A stretch of DNA of 64,000 bases from JBCCXL01 sp039191605 (GTDB lineage Bacteria; Acidobacteriota; Thermoanaerobaculia; Multivoradales; JAHZIX01). This document shows, in pieces, positions 7,411-16,671 of this stretch. Each line of letters begins with the position of its first letter. Position 1 is the first letter of the stretch. The DNA lies in the NCBI GenBank assembly GCA_039191605.1, contig JBCCXL010000017.1:93760-157759 (forward strand), given 5' to 3'. The position numbers were made by a program, and so were the translations under genes. Under the pieces are notes generated by a model that was given only the letters and a program-made list of their open reading frames with translations, made no database searches and had not been told where the DNA came from.

Positions 7411-10035
7411 TTAGCTGGGAAGCTCAGCTCCTTCCGGATCGAGGATCCACTCCAGATCCTGGCAGCGTAGGGTCTGCTCGTCGATTCGCCTGCGCAGGCC
7501 CTCGATGGCCTCGGTCGCCTCCGGGCTTTCTAGATCGAGCTCCGGCGTCTCCCGCAGGGCGGGCTGTCCGGCGGTCTCGAGCTCGAGGCTGTCTAGAGAG
7601 AGGGGCTCCAGCTCGTCGGTGTGGCCGTCCCGCAGCAGATCCTCGACGGCGCGAATGATGTGCCGGTCGGTCATCTGCATCGCGTGGCGCTTGCCTCGGC
7701 TCTCGTAGAGGGCCCCGAGGCCTTCCACCGCCGCTGCCCGCAGAGGCACCGTGTCGTCTCCCGGTCCGATCTTTGGCCCAGCGGTAATTCTTCCCCGAGA
7801 GTCCAGCACCGCGCTATCGATGGTGGAGTGAATTCGGCTGACGATGCCCGTGGTTCTCGGCAGCAGGGGAGAGCGCAGCAGCTCGCGGCCCAGGCTGAGA
7901 GATTCCGTCAGCCAGCGCTGCAGCGGGCGAAAGCCGTGATCCCAGGTCTGGCCCGAGTGGAGGGGCTGAGGAGAGGGGAAGAGCTCGGGGTTCGGCAGCA
8001 TCGCCAGCAGGCCCGGCAGGGATTGGGCGAGGCGGCCGAAGTCGTCGACGTCGTCGTGGCGGGAGATCTTGGCCAGGGTGCGGAAGGTGGGATGGGTGCC
8101 GAGGAGGGCCTTGACCACCGAGAAGGAGCCGCCGAGGGGGGAGCCCACCAGCACCGCGCTCTCCACTCGGTCCTGCCACCGCGGGTGGCGCAGGGCGTAA
8201 TTGGCGGCCACCAGGCCGCCCATGGAGTGGGCGACGATGGCGAAGCGCCGGCCGCTGTGGGCGGCGGCGCGCTCTTCGATGAAGGCCGCTAGCTGATCGG
8301 CGGCGATATTCAGGGACTTGCGCCAATCGTAGGAGAAGGAATGCACGGCAAAGCCCTTGCCCTGCCATCGGCGCCGGGCGGCGCGGTAGGCGAGGCTGAG
8401 ATGACCGTCGGCCCCGATGCGCAAATGGCTGCGCTGATCCGTTTCACCGTCGTCCGCCAGGGAGAGCCGCTCCGCTACGTTGCCTCCGGCGAAGGCCAGG
8501 GGATTGAGCCACAGCCTGGACCCGGAGCCGTAGCGCCGCGCCAGGTGCCCGCCCATGATGCCGTGGAGATAGAGGATCTCCGGTAGGGAAGGGTCGGGAT
8601 CGGGGGAGCCGAAGAGGGATTCTTCGACGCTCAGGGCGTTGCCATAGGCGTGCTGAAGATCCTGAATCGTCTCCTCCGCCTGCTGGGCGCCGAGATAGCG
8701 AACCAGGCGTCCGCGAGTTCCCGCTTCATCCCGCAGCAGGGCTTCAAAGATCTCTCGGTCCTGTCGCGTTTCGACCCACTCCCAGTCTGGGACCCCTTCG
8801 GAGGGGGCGCTCTTCGTTCCGCTGCTTTCTGGGCCGACGGCTGACGGGGTGCCGCTTTCCGGATCGCTTTTCGCATCCTCCCCAGAGGGCGGAATCACTG
8901 GCGCCGGATCCGCCTGGACCCACAAATGCGCCCAGGTCGGTTCTTGGCTCTCTCCTTCAGGGGAGTCACCGCCTGAGTCACTGGCGGGATCGCTCAACTG
9001 GACCCCCGATTCCTGCACCACCGGATCCCTCGCCAGCTCCCAGGCCGGGACGGCGAAGTTGGCGTCGAGATAGCGGCCCGCAAAGTGCAGCGCTACGACC
9101 TCTCCGGTGTTGACGTCGATCACCGCCGAACCGGAATTGCCGCCGAGGGTGGAGGCATCGTGGGTGAGGGCTCGTACCGAATTCCCATAGGAGCTGATCT
9201 CGCGGTAGTCGGTGATCGTGCCCGGCTGCAGCCGCTTGCGGTCGAAGACGTTGTGGAAGATGCGCTGCTGAAGGTGGTAGGGGTTGAAGCTGCTGCGGGC
9301 GGGGTAGCCAATGATGGCGATCTCGCGGAACTCCAGCTCTTCCGGTTCGGCGCTGGCGAGGGTGAGGGCGGGTCGCTGGGCCAGACCATCGACTCTGAGC
9401 AGGGCGCAATCCCAATAGGGGTGAATGAAGACGATGTCCGTGATGGTCAGCGGCTGGGCCTGGCTCTGGCCGCCGACCTCCTGCTTTAGATCCAGCTCCG
9501 GCTCGTAGCCCGGGCGAAAGCTCAGCCCTTCTTGTCCCAGGCCGCTGCTGAAGATCTCCGCCACGTGACGATTGGTCATCAGCAGCCCGCCGCCAACGTG
9601 GAATCCGGTGCCGGCGAAGGGGATCTGGGGGTGATTGGGAACGTCGATTCGTCCGACGCCGGGGATCACCGCCTCCAGCCGATCTTTGATTGGGGCGTCG
9701 CCAAAATGCGCCCACAGCGGGTCGTTGGCGCGGAAGCTGTCGTTGTGGATATCGAAGACCGGCCGCTCCGCCGGCAGGATAATCGCCTCTAGCGCCGGCA
9801 CCTCTTCGGGCCGCGGGGCTTCTCCCTGCTGAATCCGCTCGAAGCCTTTGAAGGCCAGCTCCAGCTCCCGCTCGTCCACCGCCGTCCTCGCCAGGCGGTC
9901 TGGATCCAGCAGCTCGATGCCCGGGCCGACGCCTTCCAGGGCGCCGCTCAGGCCCGGGCGCCGCTGGAGAAGCGACTCTACTTGGCTTTGGATCTGCTTT
10001 TCGTGGGGTACCTTGTCCTTCGGTTCTGCCGCCAT
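7411..10035 (-). CDS. Fusion of a trypsin-like serine protease and an LCAT/PGAP1-like lipase domain
   Basis: Residues ~120-345 form a chymotrypsin-fold (V8/trypsin-like) protease. The triad is His157 (MTNRHVAE), Asp209 (YWDCALLRV) and Ser301 (GGNSGSAV). An acidic/Ser/Pro-rich linker (~345-415) follows. Residues ~485-800 form an alpha/beta hydrolase with an HGIMGG oxyanion segment, the nucleophile elbow AHSMGG (Ser604), a downstream PGDDTVPL carrying a candidate acid residue, and a late His (KRHAMQMTDRH). The lipase part resembles lecithin:cholesterol acyltransferase/PGAP1-type lipases. No signal peptide is visible, so it may act inside the cell or leave by a non-Sec route. The start ATG follows GGAGAGA. 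Combining a peptidase and a lipase in one chain suggests an effector-like or defensive hydrolase; that is inference. Confidence 0.85.
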   Translation of the reverse strand: MAAEPKDKVPHEKQIQSQVESLLQRRPGLSGALEGVGPGIELLDPDRLARTAVDERELELAFKGFERIQQGEAPRPEEVPALEAIILPAERPVFDIHNDSFRANDPLWAHFGDAPIKDRLEAVIPGVGRIDVPNHPQIPFAGTGFHVGGGLLMTNRHVAEIFSSGLGQEGLSFRPGYEPELDLKQEVGGQSQAQPLTITDIVFIHPYWDCALLRVDGLAQRPALTLASAEPEELEFREIAIIGYPARSSFNPYHLQQRIFHNVFDRKRLQPGTITDYREISSYGNSVRALTHDASTLGGNSGSAVIDVNTGEVVALHFAGRYLDANFAVPAWELARDPVVQESGVQLSDPASDSGGDSPEGESQEPTWAHLWVQADPAPVIPPSGEDAKSDPESGTPSAVGPESSGTKSAPSEGVPDWEWVETRQDREIFEALLRDEAGTRGRLVRYLGAQQAEETIQDLQHAYGNALSVEESLFGSPDPDPSLPEILYLHGIMGGHLARRYGSGSRLWLNPLAFAGGNVAERLSLADDGETDQRSHLRIGADGHLSLAYRAARRRWQGKGFAVHSFSYDWRKSLNIAADQLAAFIEERAAAHSGRRFAIVAHSMGGLVAANYALRHPRWQDRVESAVLVGSPLGGSFSVVKALLGTHPTFRTLAKISRHDDVDDFGRLAQSLPGLLAMLPNPELFPSPQPLHSGQTWDHGFRPLQRWLTESLSLGRELLRSPLLPRTTGIVSRIHSTIDSAVLDSRGRITAGPKIGPGDDTVPLRAAAVEGLGALYESRGKRHAMQMTDRHIIRAVEDLLRDGHTDELEPLSLDSLELETAGQPALRETPELDLESPEATEAIEGLRRRIDEQTLRCQDLEWILDPEGAELPS

Positions 10036-10487
10036 ATCGTCTCTCCGGGGGTGAGGTCGGTTGGGGTTTCATTCCTTAGACGGACCCAAGGGCCGAGTTT
10101 TTTGGTGCCGTGAAGCACCGATCTCTCTTTAGCTAGCGGGAATCAGCATAGCGCAGGCTCATCAGGAGATGTGAAAGTACTGATTTGCTGGCAGCGCTCT
10201 ACCGGTACCGCCTGGAATATGTTGCCGTGATGGCAATTTGTAGTCTGGGGGCGAGACAGCGGGAGGGAACGGAAGGCTGTTAAGCTGACCCAGTGGCTGA
10301 GCAGGCACCTAGGCAAACACAGCCCTGGCCGCCGAGCTGGGCCTCGTGGGGAGCCCCGCTGATTTCTGTTCGCTGCCAAACTCCTCGGGCGCTCCCTCGA
10401 AACTTCCGGATCCGCTGATTCTGTTCTCGCGAACCACTCCTCAACGGCGGGTGCTTCCTCCCTCCGAGCCATCCGCAGGATTTGCTT
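10036..10487. other. Intergenic region between the protease-lipase gene and the NUDIX gene
   Basis: Two divergent promoters must lie here. I see a weak GGTGC/GCACC hairpin near 10104-10120 but no convincing promoter boxes, RNA gene or coding frame. Confidence 0.4.
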
Positions 10488-11102
10488 ATGTCCACTCCCT
10501 CCTCCAGCTCTCCCTCCGCCCCCCCCGAAGCCAGCTGGCTGCAGCAGCTGCGCCACGTCCTGGCCTCCCCTCCGCCCCATCGGCTGCCGCCGGGGGAGGG
10601 TAAGGTAGCGGCGGTCTTGGTGCCCCTCTACGTCGATGCCGGCGAGCTGTGGACTCTGCTTACCCGCCGCGCCGACGATCTGCCGACCCACAAGAGCCAG
10701 ATCGCCTTTCCCGGCGGCAACTCCCAGCCGGGGGAAGACTCCTGGGATACCGCCCTGCGGGAAGCGGAAGAAGAGATCGGCCTGCCCCCCGTCACCGCCC
10801 TGCGCCTCGGCACTCTGGACGAGGGCAAGACCCCCAGCGGCTTTCGAATCGTCCCCTGCGTTGCCGCCATTCCCAAGGAGTTCCGCGCCCGGCTGCAGTC
10901 CCGAGAGATCGCCGAAGTCTTCCCCGTGCCCCTCTCCGCCTTCGCCAATCCCCGATTGGTGGAAGATCGAGAGGTAGTTCTCGACGGCCAGACTCGGGAG
11001 CTGCGGGTTTACCACGTCGGCTCGAGGCAGATTTGGGGATTGACCGCCCGGGTGCTGCAGAACCTGCTGCAGCGAATCGGCCTGGAGTCGGCCCAGGGCT
11101 GA
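10488..11102 (+). CDS. NUDIX hydrolase, CoA pyrophosphatase type (NudL-like)
   Basis: The protein of ~204 residues carries a perfect NUDIX box, G-N5-E-N7-REAEEEIGL, starting at GGNSQPGE. Just upstream is LPTHKSQIAFPGG, the block that marks the CoA-diphosphatase subgroup (UPF0035/NudL). Such enzymes hydrolyse the pyrophosphate bond of coenzyme A or its oxidised forms, using Mg2+ held by the NUDIX glutamates. The ATG at 10488 is preferred over a TTG six bases upstream. The protein is soluble. The gene is probably transcribed alone, ~120 bases before the photolyase gene on the same strand. Substrate assignment rests on the motif only. Confidence 0.88.
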   Translation: MSTPSSSSPSAPPEASWLQQLRHVLASPPPHRLPPGEGKVAAVLVPLYVDAGELWTLLTRRADDLPTHKSQIAFPGGNSQPGEDSWDTALREAEEEIGLPPVTALRLGTLDEGKTPSGFRIVPCVAAIPKEFRARLQSREIAEVFPVPLSAFANPRLVEDREVVLDGQTRELRVYHVGSRQIWGLTARVLQNLLQRIGLESAQG

Positions 11103-11223
11103 AGTTCCGATCGCTCTTGTCACGCGGGCCTCGATGTTGAGGGTGTAAGTCCGAACGAGGAGCTGATGCTCTTCCGAGGAGGAGCGCAGCGTCCATTCTC
11201 CCGGCAGTGGCGAACACTTGCCC

Positions 11224-12885
11224 ATGTCGAGCTCGCGTCCGCTGCCTCTCTCTGCGCCATCCTCCGGCGGCCTCCAGGTCGTTTGGCTAAAGAGGGACCT
11301 GCGCCTCCACGACCACCAGCCGCTGGCGGAAGCCGCCCGTCGCGGGCCGGTGCTGCCCCTCTTCGTCTACGAGCCCGATCTGCTGGCCTCGGCGGAGTTT
11401 GATCCCTCCCACTTCACCTGCCTCCGGACGAGTCTGAGGGAGCTGGCGGCGGGGTTCGAACAGCGTGGCGCGCGTCTGGCGTTTCGAGTGGGGGAAGTGA
11501 CGGAGGTGCTGGAGGCGATCCATCGCCGTCAGCCCATCGCCGCCTTGTGGAGCCATCAGGAGACCGGCAACGACCTGACCTACCGCCGCGACCGCCAGGT
11601 CGGGCGCTGGGCTCGGGAGCGAGGAGTTCCCTGGCACCAGCCGAGGCAGCACGGCATCGTCCGGGCCCTCAAGGATCGAGACGGCTGGGCCAAGCAGTGG
11701 AATCAGCTGATGGCCCGTCCCCTGGTGCCGGTGCCGCCGCGATTCCTCGGAGCGCAGGAGCTGCCGGCCTTTGCGGATTTCGACTTCGAAGGGCCTCGAG
11801 AGGCTGGGGAGCTGGGCATAGGGCCAGACACCAAGGATTTGGCCTGGGCCGGCGGGGAAGCGGCGGGCCGGGAGGTGCTGGAGAGCTTTCTCGCCCACCG
11901 CGGGGTGGACTACCGCAAGGCTATGTCCAGCCCCGTTACCGCCGCCGACGCCTGCAGCCGCCTCTCCCATCACCTCGCCTTCGGCACCATCTCCCTGCGG
12001 GAGGTCTACCAGCGGGCGAGAGATCATCGCGAGGAGCTGAAGCAGCGCCGCAAGGCGGGGGAGAGCATCGACCCTCGCTGGGTGCCCTCCATCTCGTCCT
12101 TCCTCTCCCGCCTGCGCTGGCATTGTCACTTCATGCAGAAGCTGGAGGATGAGCCGCAGCTGGAGTTCCACAACCTGTGTCGCGCCTACGATGGGCTGCG
12201 GGAGGGTGACTTCCGCCAGGATCGCTTCGACGCCTGGTGCGCCGGGGAGACGGGCTATCCGATGGTGGACGCCTGCATGAAGGCCCTCCACCGCGGCGGC
12301 TGGATCAACTTCCGCATGCGCGCCATGCTCGCCTCCTTCGCCGCCTACCATCTCTGGCTCCACTGGCGCCCCACCTCGGTCTACCTCGCCCGACACTTCC
12401 TGGACTTCGAGCCGGGGATCCACTTCAGCCAATTCCAGATGCAGAGCGGGGTGACCGGCATCAACAGCATTCGCGTCTACAGCCCCGCCAAGCAGGTGCT
12501 GGATCAAGATCCGGAAGGGGTCTTCATTCGTCGCTGGCTGCCGGCGCTGGAATCAGTGCCTAAGGCGTATCTTTCGGAGCCCCACCGAATGCCGGAGGAG
12601 CTCCAGCGTAAAGTCGGCTGCGTCATCGGCAAGGACTATCCCGCTCCCCTCGTCGATCATCGCCAGGCGGTCTCCGAAGCCAAGAGCAAGATCTACGCTC
12701 GTCGCCGCCAGCCGGAAACCCGCGCCGCTGCGGAAGAGGTCTATCGCCGCCACGGCAGCCGCCGTCGTCCGCCGCAGCGGGGGCGCAGGGCCCAGTCCGC
12801 CAAATCTTCCGCCAAGTCCTCCGCCGATCGCCCCGCCCTCCAGCCCGCCCGGGACGAGAAGCAGCTCACCCTGCCGACCGCCTGA
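11224..12885 (+). CDS. Cryptochrome/photolyase family flavoprotein
   Basis: An N-terminal photolyase antenna domain (LQVVWLKRDLRLHDHQPLAEA, residues ~15-150) precedes the helical FAD-binding domain. The latter shows ACSRLSHHLAFGTISLREVY, GYPMVDACMKALHRGGWINFRMRAMLASF and GVTGINSIRVYSP. These match class I-type photolyases/cryptochromes that bind FAD and repair or sense UV-damaged DNA with blue light. The clustered cysteines of the iron-sulfur bacterial group are not seen. The C-terminal ~60 residues are basic and low in complexity. The next gene encodes a DUF2256 protein, a frequent companion of bacterial cryptochromes. The ATG at 11224 is chosen over the TTG at 11218; neither has a strong ribosome-binding site. 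Confidence 0.9.
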   Translation: MSSSRPLPLSAPSSGGLQVVWLKRDLRLHDHQPLAEAARRGPVLPLFVYEPDLLASAEFDPSHFTCLRTSLRELAAGFEQRGARLAFRVGEVTEVLEAIHRRQPIAALWSHQETGNDLTYRRDRQVGRWARERGVPWHQPRQHGIVRALKDRDGWAKQWNQLMARPLVPVPPRFLGAQELPAFADFDFEGPREAGELGIGPDTKDLAWAGGEAAGREVLESFLAHRGVDYRKAMSSPVTAADACSRLSHHLAFGTISLREVYQRARDHREELKQRRKAGESIDPRWVPSISSFLSRLRWHCHFMQKLEDEPQLEFHNLCRAYDGLREGDFRQDRFDAWCAGETGYPMVDACMKALHRGGWINFRMRAMLASFAAYHLWLHWRPTSVYLARHFLDFEPGIHFSQFQMQSGVTGINSIRVYSPAKQVLDQDPEGVFIRRWLPALESVPKAYLSEPHRMPEELQRKVGCVIGKDYPAPLVDHRQAVSEAKSKIYARRRQPETRAAAEEVYRRHGSRRRPPQRGRRAQSAKSSAKSSADRPALQPARDEKQLTLPTA

Positions 12886-12948
12886 ACCGGCTCCTCACCT
12901 GACTCCTGATCCGACTCCTGATTTGACCTTCTAAGAACGCGCCTAACG

Positions 12949-13416
12949 ATGTCCCTTCCCGCCCGTCCCCCCGCTCCCCACGACGAGAAAGCCTGCGCTC
13001 GCTGCGGGCGCCGCATCACCTGGCGGCGGAAATGGGCCCGCAGCTGGGATGAGGTGCGCTATTGCGGCCAGGCCTGCCGCCGCCAGCGCCTGGATTCCAC
13101 CGCCCAGCGGCTGGAGGCTGCTATCGAGGCGCTGCTCGACGCCCGAGGCGCGGGAAAGACGATCTGCCCGTCGGAAGCCGCTCGCCGAGTCGCGCCAGAC
13201 GACTGGCGTCCGCTGATGGAGCGGGCCCGTCGCGCTGCCCGGAGACTGGTGACGCAGGGGCGGCTGGAGATCACCCAGGGCGGGCGTGTGGTGGATCCCT
13301 CCACCGCCCGTGGCCCCATTCGCCTGCGGCGTCCGCTGCGCCAGGCGGGTGCTGCCCGTGATGTTTCCCGTCGTGAGTCCGGTGCTGCTTCTTCGGCCGA
13401 GGAGCCGGCCTCCTAG
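12949..13416 (+). CDS. DUF2256-DUF3253 fusion protein, photolyase-associated
   Basis: The first ~40 residues form a DUF2256 zinc-ribbon-like block: CARCGR, TWRRKWARSWDEVRYC and GQACRRQ. The cysteine pairs CARC and C-GQA-C are suited to bind a metal. The remainder (LEAAIEALLDARGAGKTICPSEAARRVA... and WRPLMERARRAARRLV) is a DUF3253 winged-helix-like domain, with ITQGGRVVDPSTARGPIRLR near the end. Both domains recur next to cryptochrome/photolyase genes, as here between two of them. The function is not established; a DNA-binding accessory role in light-dependent repair is an inference. It sits ~60 bases after the first photolyase and ~90 before the second, so the three likely form one operon. 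Confidence 0.85.
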   Translation: MSLPARPPAPHDEKACARCGRRITWRRKWARSWDEVRYCGQACRRQRLDSTAQRLEAAIEALLDARGAGKTICPSEAARRVAPDDWRPLMERARRAARRLVTQGRLEITQGGRVVDPSTARGPIRLRRPLRQAGAARDVSRRESGAASSAEEPAS

Positions 13417-13508
13417 ATCTACATCTTTGTTCTACACACATCACTTCTTGCCTTTGAAGCGAATTTCTTGTCGTCAGCTTTCCCTCCGATGACTCCCGAG
13501 GACCCTCG

Positions 13509-15065
13509 ATGACCGTCCCCTCCCTCCGCCTTCGTCCCCTCAACGATGCCCCCCTCCGCCCCGACGGAGACTACGTCCTCTATTGGATGGTCGCCTTCCG
13601 CCGTCTGGACTGGAACTTCGCCCTCCAGCGGGCGGTGGAGCAGGCCCGCGAACTGGGCAAGCCGCTCATCGTCCTCGAGCCTCTGCGTATCGGCTATGAA
13701 TGGGCCAGCGATCGCTTCCACCGCTTCGTCTTCGAGGGCATGGTGGACCAGGCGGAGGGGCTGAAGGACAGCCCGGTGGCCTATTATCCCTATCTCGAGC
13801 CCGCCGCGGGCAAGGGCTCCGGGCTGCTGGAAGCCCTCGCCCAGCGGGCTTGCGCGGTGGTGACGGACGACTACCCCTGCTTCTTTCTGCCCCGTATGCA
13901 GGCCGCCGTGGCGCCTCGGCTGGGAGTTTCGCTGGAGGCGGTGGACTCCAACGGCCTCTACCCCCTGCAGGACACCGACCGACTCTTCACCCGTGCCCAT
14001 TCCTTCCGCGCCTGGCTGCAGAAGAAGCTCCCGCCCCATCTCGCCCAGCCGCCGAGCGCGGATCCTCTGGCCGGAGTCTCGCTGCCGCAGGCCACGATTC
14101 CCGAAGCGACGATTCCCGAAGCCACGATTCCCGAAGCTACGATTCCTGAAGACATTCTCCAGCGCTGGCCCGACGCCGCTGCGCAGCTCGGTATTGCTGG
14201 CCCCCTGAGCCGTGACGAAGCCACCGAGAAGGCCTTCGATGCCTTCCTCGCTACCCTGACCATCGATCACGAAGTGCCCCCCGCCCCCCAGCGCGGCGGT
14301 GCCGAGGCCGCCCAGAAGGTCCTCGCCCGCTTCCTCGATCAGCGCCTCTCCGGCTACGGCGACGACCGCAACCACCCCGACGCCGACGGCGCCAGCGGCC
14401 TCTCCCCCTACCTTCACTTCGGCCACGTCTCCGCCCATCAGGTGTTCTGGGAGCTGGCGGAGCGCGAAGAGTGGAATCCCTCCCGCCTGGGAGAAGACAC
14501 CCGCGGCAGCCGCGAAGGCTGGTGGGGCATGTCCTCCGCCGCCGAGGGCTTCCTCGACGAGCTCATCACCTGGCGGGAGATCGGCTATCACCGCACCGCC
14601 CACGTCGAGAACTACGACCGCTACGAATCCCTCCCCGCCTGGGCCCAGAAGACCCTCGCCGAGCACGCCGGCGATCCCCGCGAGTATCTCTACTCCCTAG
14701 AAGACTTCGAGCATGCCCGCACCCACGACGAAATCTGGAACGCCGCCCAGCGGCAGCTGGTGAGCGAAGGGGTGATGCACAACTACCTGCGCATGCTGTG
14801 GGGCAAGAAGATCCTCCACTGGACCGCCTCGCCGCAGCAGGCCTTCGACATCATGGTCGAGCTCAATAACAAATACGCCCTCGACGGGCGCGATCCCAAC
14901 TCCTATAGCGGGATTCTTTGGGTGCTCGGGCTCTTCGACCGGGCCTGGGGACCGGAGCGGGAGATCTTCGGGAAGATTCGGTATATGACCTCGGATAGCA
15001 CCCGGCGGAAGCTGAAGCTGAAGAGGTATTTGCAGAGGTATGGGGAGAATCGGGCGTTGTTTTAG
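13509..15065 (+). CDS. Deoxyribodipyrimidine photolyase, class II-like
   Basis: The 518-residue protein begins with a photolyase alpha/beta domain (YVLYWMVAFRRLDWNFALQRA... VVTDDYPCFF). Its FAD-binding half matches class II CPD photolyases: LSPYLHFGHVSAHQVFWE, EGFLDELITWREIGYH, THDEIWNAAQRQL, YLRMLWGKKILHWT, NNKYALDGRDPNSY and EIFGKIRYM. Such enzymes split cyclobutane pyrimidine dimers with light and FADH-. The linker between domains carries four tandem ATIPE units encoded by a 15-bp minisatellite. GAGGAC precedes the ATG. It is the last gene of the apparent photolyase operon, and the gene beyond it is convergent. Class II assignment is by recalled motifs, so moderately to highly sure. Confidence 0.88.
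   Translation: MTVPSLRLRPLNDAPLRPDGDYVLYWMVAFRRLDWNFALQRAVEQARELGKPLIVLEPLRIGYEWASDRFHRFVFEGMVDQAEGLKDSPVAYYPYLEPAAGKGSGLLEALAQRACAVVTDDYPCFFLPRMQAAVAPRLGVSLEAVDSNGLYPLQDTDRLFTRAHSFRAWLQKKLPPHLAQPPSADPLAGVSLPQATIPEATIPEATIPEATIPEDILQRWPDAAAQLGIAGPLSRDEATEKAFDAFLATLTIDHEVPPAPQRGGAEAAQKVLARFLDQRLSGYGDDRNHPDADGASGLSPYLHFGHVSAHQVFWELAEREEWNPSRLGEDTRGSREGWWGMSSAAEGFLDELITWREIGYHRTAHVENYDRYESLPAWAQKTLAEHAGDPREYLYSLEDFEHARTHDEIWNAAQRQLVSEGVMHNYLRMLWGKKILHWTASPQQAFDIMVELNNKYALDGRDPNSYSGILWVLGLFDRAWGPEREIFGKIRYMTSDSTRRKLKLKRYLQRYGENRALF
14091..14150 (+). repeat. 15-bp in-frame minisatellite (4 copies) in the photolyase linker
   Basis: Four units of GCCACGATTCCCGAA and close variants lie head to tail, encoding (ATIPE)4. 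Units differ mainly at the third base (GCG, GCC, GCT; CCC, CCT), so they are old enough to have diverged while keeping the frame. Confidence 0.95.
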
Positions 15066-15221
15066 ACGGCTGATCTCAGTCTCTCAAGACTCTCAGAATC
15101 CTGGCAAAGCCTCATCTTGCGATGATCTGTTGCGAGACTCGTTGCTGAGCGTATCCCCGGCAGAGCCCTTGGGGCTCCCTGCCTCGTTCAATGGCCGGGA
15201 GCCCTATCTGGTTCGTCTACC

Positions 15222-16493
15222 TCAAATCAACTTCGCATCATGCCCCACCCAAACCAGCCCGGACGCCAGCTTCGGCAGGAAGCGGGTGCTCTTGGCCGGT
15301 AGCACGTCGCCCTTGGAGACGGCGTGGCCGAAGAGGGGGCCGCTCATGGGGGGGAGGAAGATGCCGACGGCGAGGGGGTTGTTGGGGTTTTTGACTTGGG
15401 TCCAGAGCTCGTCGGGGAAGGAGCGATAGATCACGGTGCCGTCGAGGTAGTTGGCCTCGCTGAGGCCGAGCTGGGGCAGCAGGCTCCAGTGGAGGTGACA
15501 GACGGCGAGGCGGTCGGCGCCGGGGGCGCGGCCTTCGGGCATGCGCCGGGGGTCGAGATGCCAGATCTCGGTGTGGCCGTCGGCGGTGAGGATTCCGAGG
15601 GCGGGGCGGGCGACGGGGTTGTCTTCTTGGGCGATGAGGGCGGCGAATTCGGCGCCGCTGCTCACGGTGACGGTGCCGCGGGAGGCGAGCATCGGGTGCA
15701 GGGAGGCGAGGTCGAGGCCGGCGCCGAGGGCGCGGTGGATGGGGTCGATGACGACGTCTTTGCTGTGCAGGCTGAAGAGCACGGTCATCTTGGCGCCGGC
15801 GGCGGTGCCGGGGGCGGCGTGGGTCTGCTCGGCGTAGGTGCGGGCGACCTTGTAGCGGTGGTGGCCGTCGGCGATGGCGGCGGGGCGGTTGGCGAGCTCC
15901 CGCTGGTAGGCGAGGATTCGCTCGGGGTTGTCCTGGACCCACAGCTTGTGGAGGTTGCCGTCGTCATCGCGGTGGGTGACCGCCGGCTCGGATCCGGCGG
16001 CGTCCTGGAGCACCAGGTCCTCCAGGGTCTGTGGGTCGTCCGCCAGGAACATCACCGGCTCGAGATCGATCTCGGTGGTGCGGGTCATCTCCAGGCGGTC
16101 GGCGAAGGGCTTGTCGAGGGTGTGCTCGTGGGGGCGGATCACCGTCGAGCCTTCGGGCTCCACGCCCACCAGGGCACAGACGCCGATGCGGCGGGTGCCG
16201 TCGGCGACTTCGATGATGTAGGGGTAGAGGGCGGGCTTGCCGTCCCGCACCACGGCGCCGCTCGCCAGCCACTGCTGATGGGTGGAGGCGGCGCGCTGGT
16301 AGGTGCTGCCGGTGATGCCCCGCTCTGCGTTTTCCGGTGCCGGCCGGGTGAGGTGCGCAAAATGGTGCGGGGAGCGGGCGTGGAATTCTTGGGCTCGCTG
16401 CTCGTTGATCTGATCGAAGGGGGGAGCCCCCTGCTCGCCGGCCTCGCCGACCTGGGAAGTAAAACGAAAGCCTTCGAAGGCGTAAATCTTCAT
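15222..16493 (-). CDS. DUF1015 family protein
   Basis: The 423-residue protein matches the DUF1015 family in length and in blocks such as PPFDQINEQRAQEF, LYPYIIEVADGTRRIGVCALV, VIRPHEHTLDKPFADRLEM, ERILAYQRELANRPAAIADGHHRYKVARTYAEQ and MTVLFSLHSKDVVIDPIHRAL. Members often sit near serine or other amino-acid genes, and no biochemical activity is firmly established. The conserved ADGHHRY and RPHEHT blocks suggest a metal- or substrate-binding site. There is no signal peptide, so the protein is cytosolic. It is convergent with the photolyase operon and shares orientation with kynU, 178 bases upstream of its start. Confidence 0.85.
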   Translation of the reverse strand: MKIYAFEGFRFTSQVGEAGEQGAPPFDQINEQRAQEFHARSPHHFAHLTRPAPENAERGITGSTYQRAASTHQQWLASGAVVRDGKPALYPYIIEVADGTRRIGVCALVGVEPEGSTVIRPHEHTLDKPFADRLEMTRTTEIDLEPVMFLADDPQTLEDLVLQDAAGSEPAVTHRDDDGNLHKLWVQDNPERILAYQRELANRPAAIADGHHRYKVARTYAEQTHAAPGTAAGAKMTVLFSLHSKDVVIDPIHRALGAGLDLASLHPMLASRGTVTVSSGAEFAALIAQEDNPVARPALGILTADGHTEIWHLDPRRMPEGRAPGADRLAVCHLHWSLLPQLGLSEANYLDGTVIYRSFPDELWTQVKNPNNPLAVGIFLPPMSGPLFGHAVSKGDVLPAKSTRFLPKLASGLVWVGHDAKLI

Positions 16494-16671
16494 CGCAATC
16501 CTCGCGCAACACGGGGTGAAAGGGAGCGGGTGGGCTCGGCTCGACGGATCGAGGCGAGGTCTTTCTATTCTATCGTTGAGGGAACGCGAAAGTTGCTGAG
16601 GAGTTGCAGGGCGCTTTGTGCCGAATCTTCAAGGTATGTCGGCCGGGGTTCCCCAGCTTTGTCTTCCGGAC

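Noticed and set aside
11287..12507. 406-codon open frame on the minus strand
   Set aside because: It is antisense to the cryptochrome/photolyase gene, with no domain.
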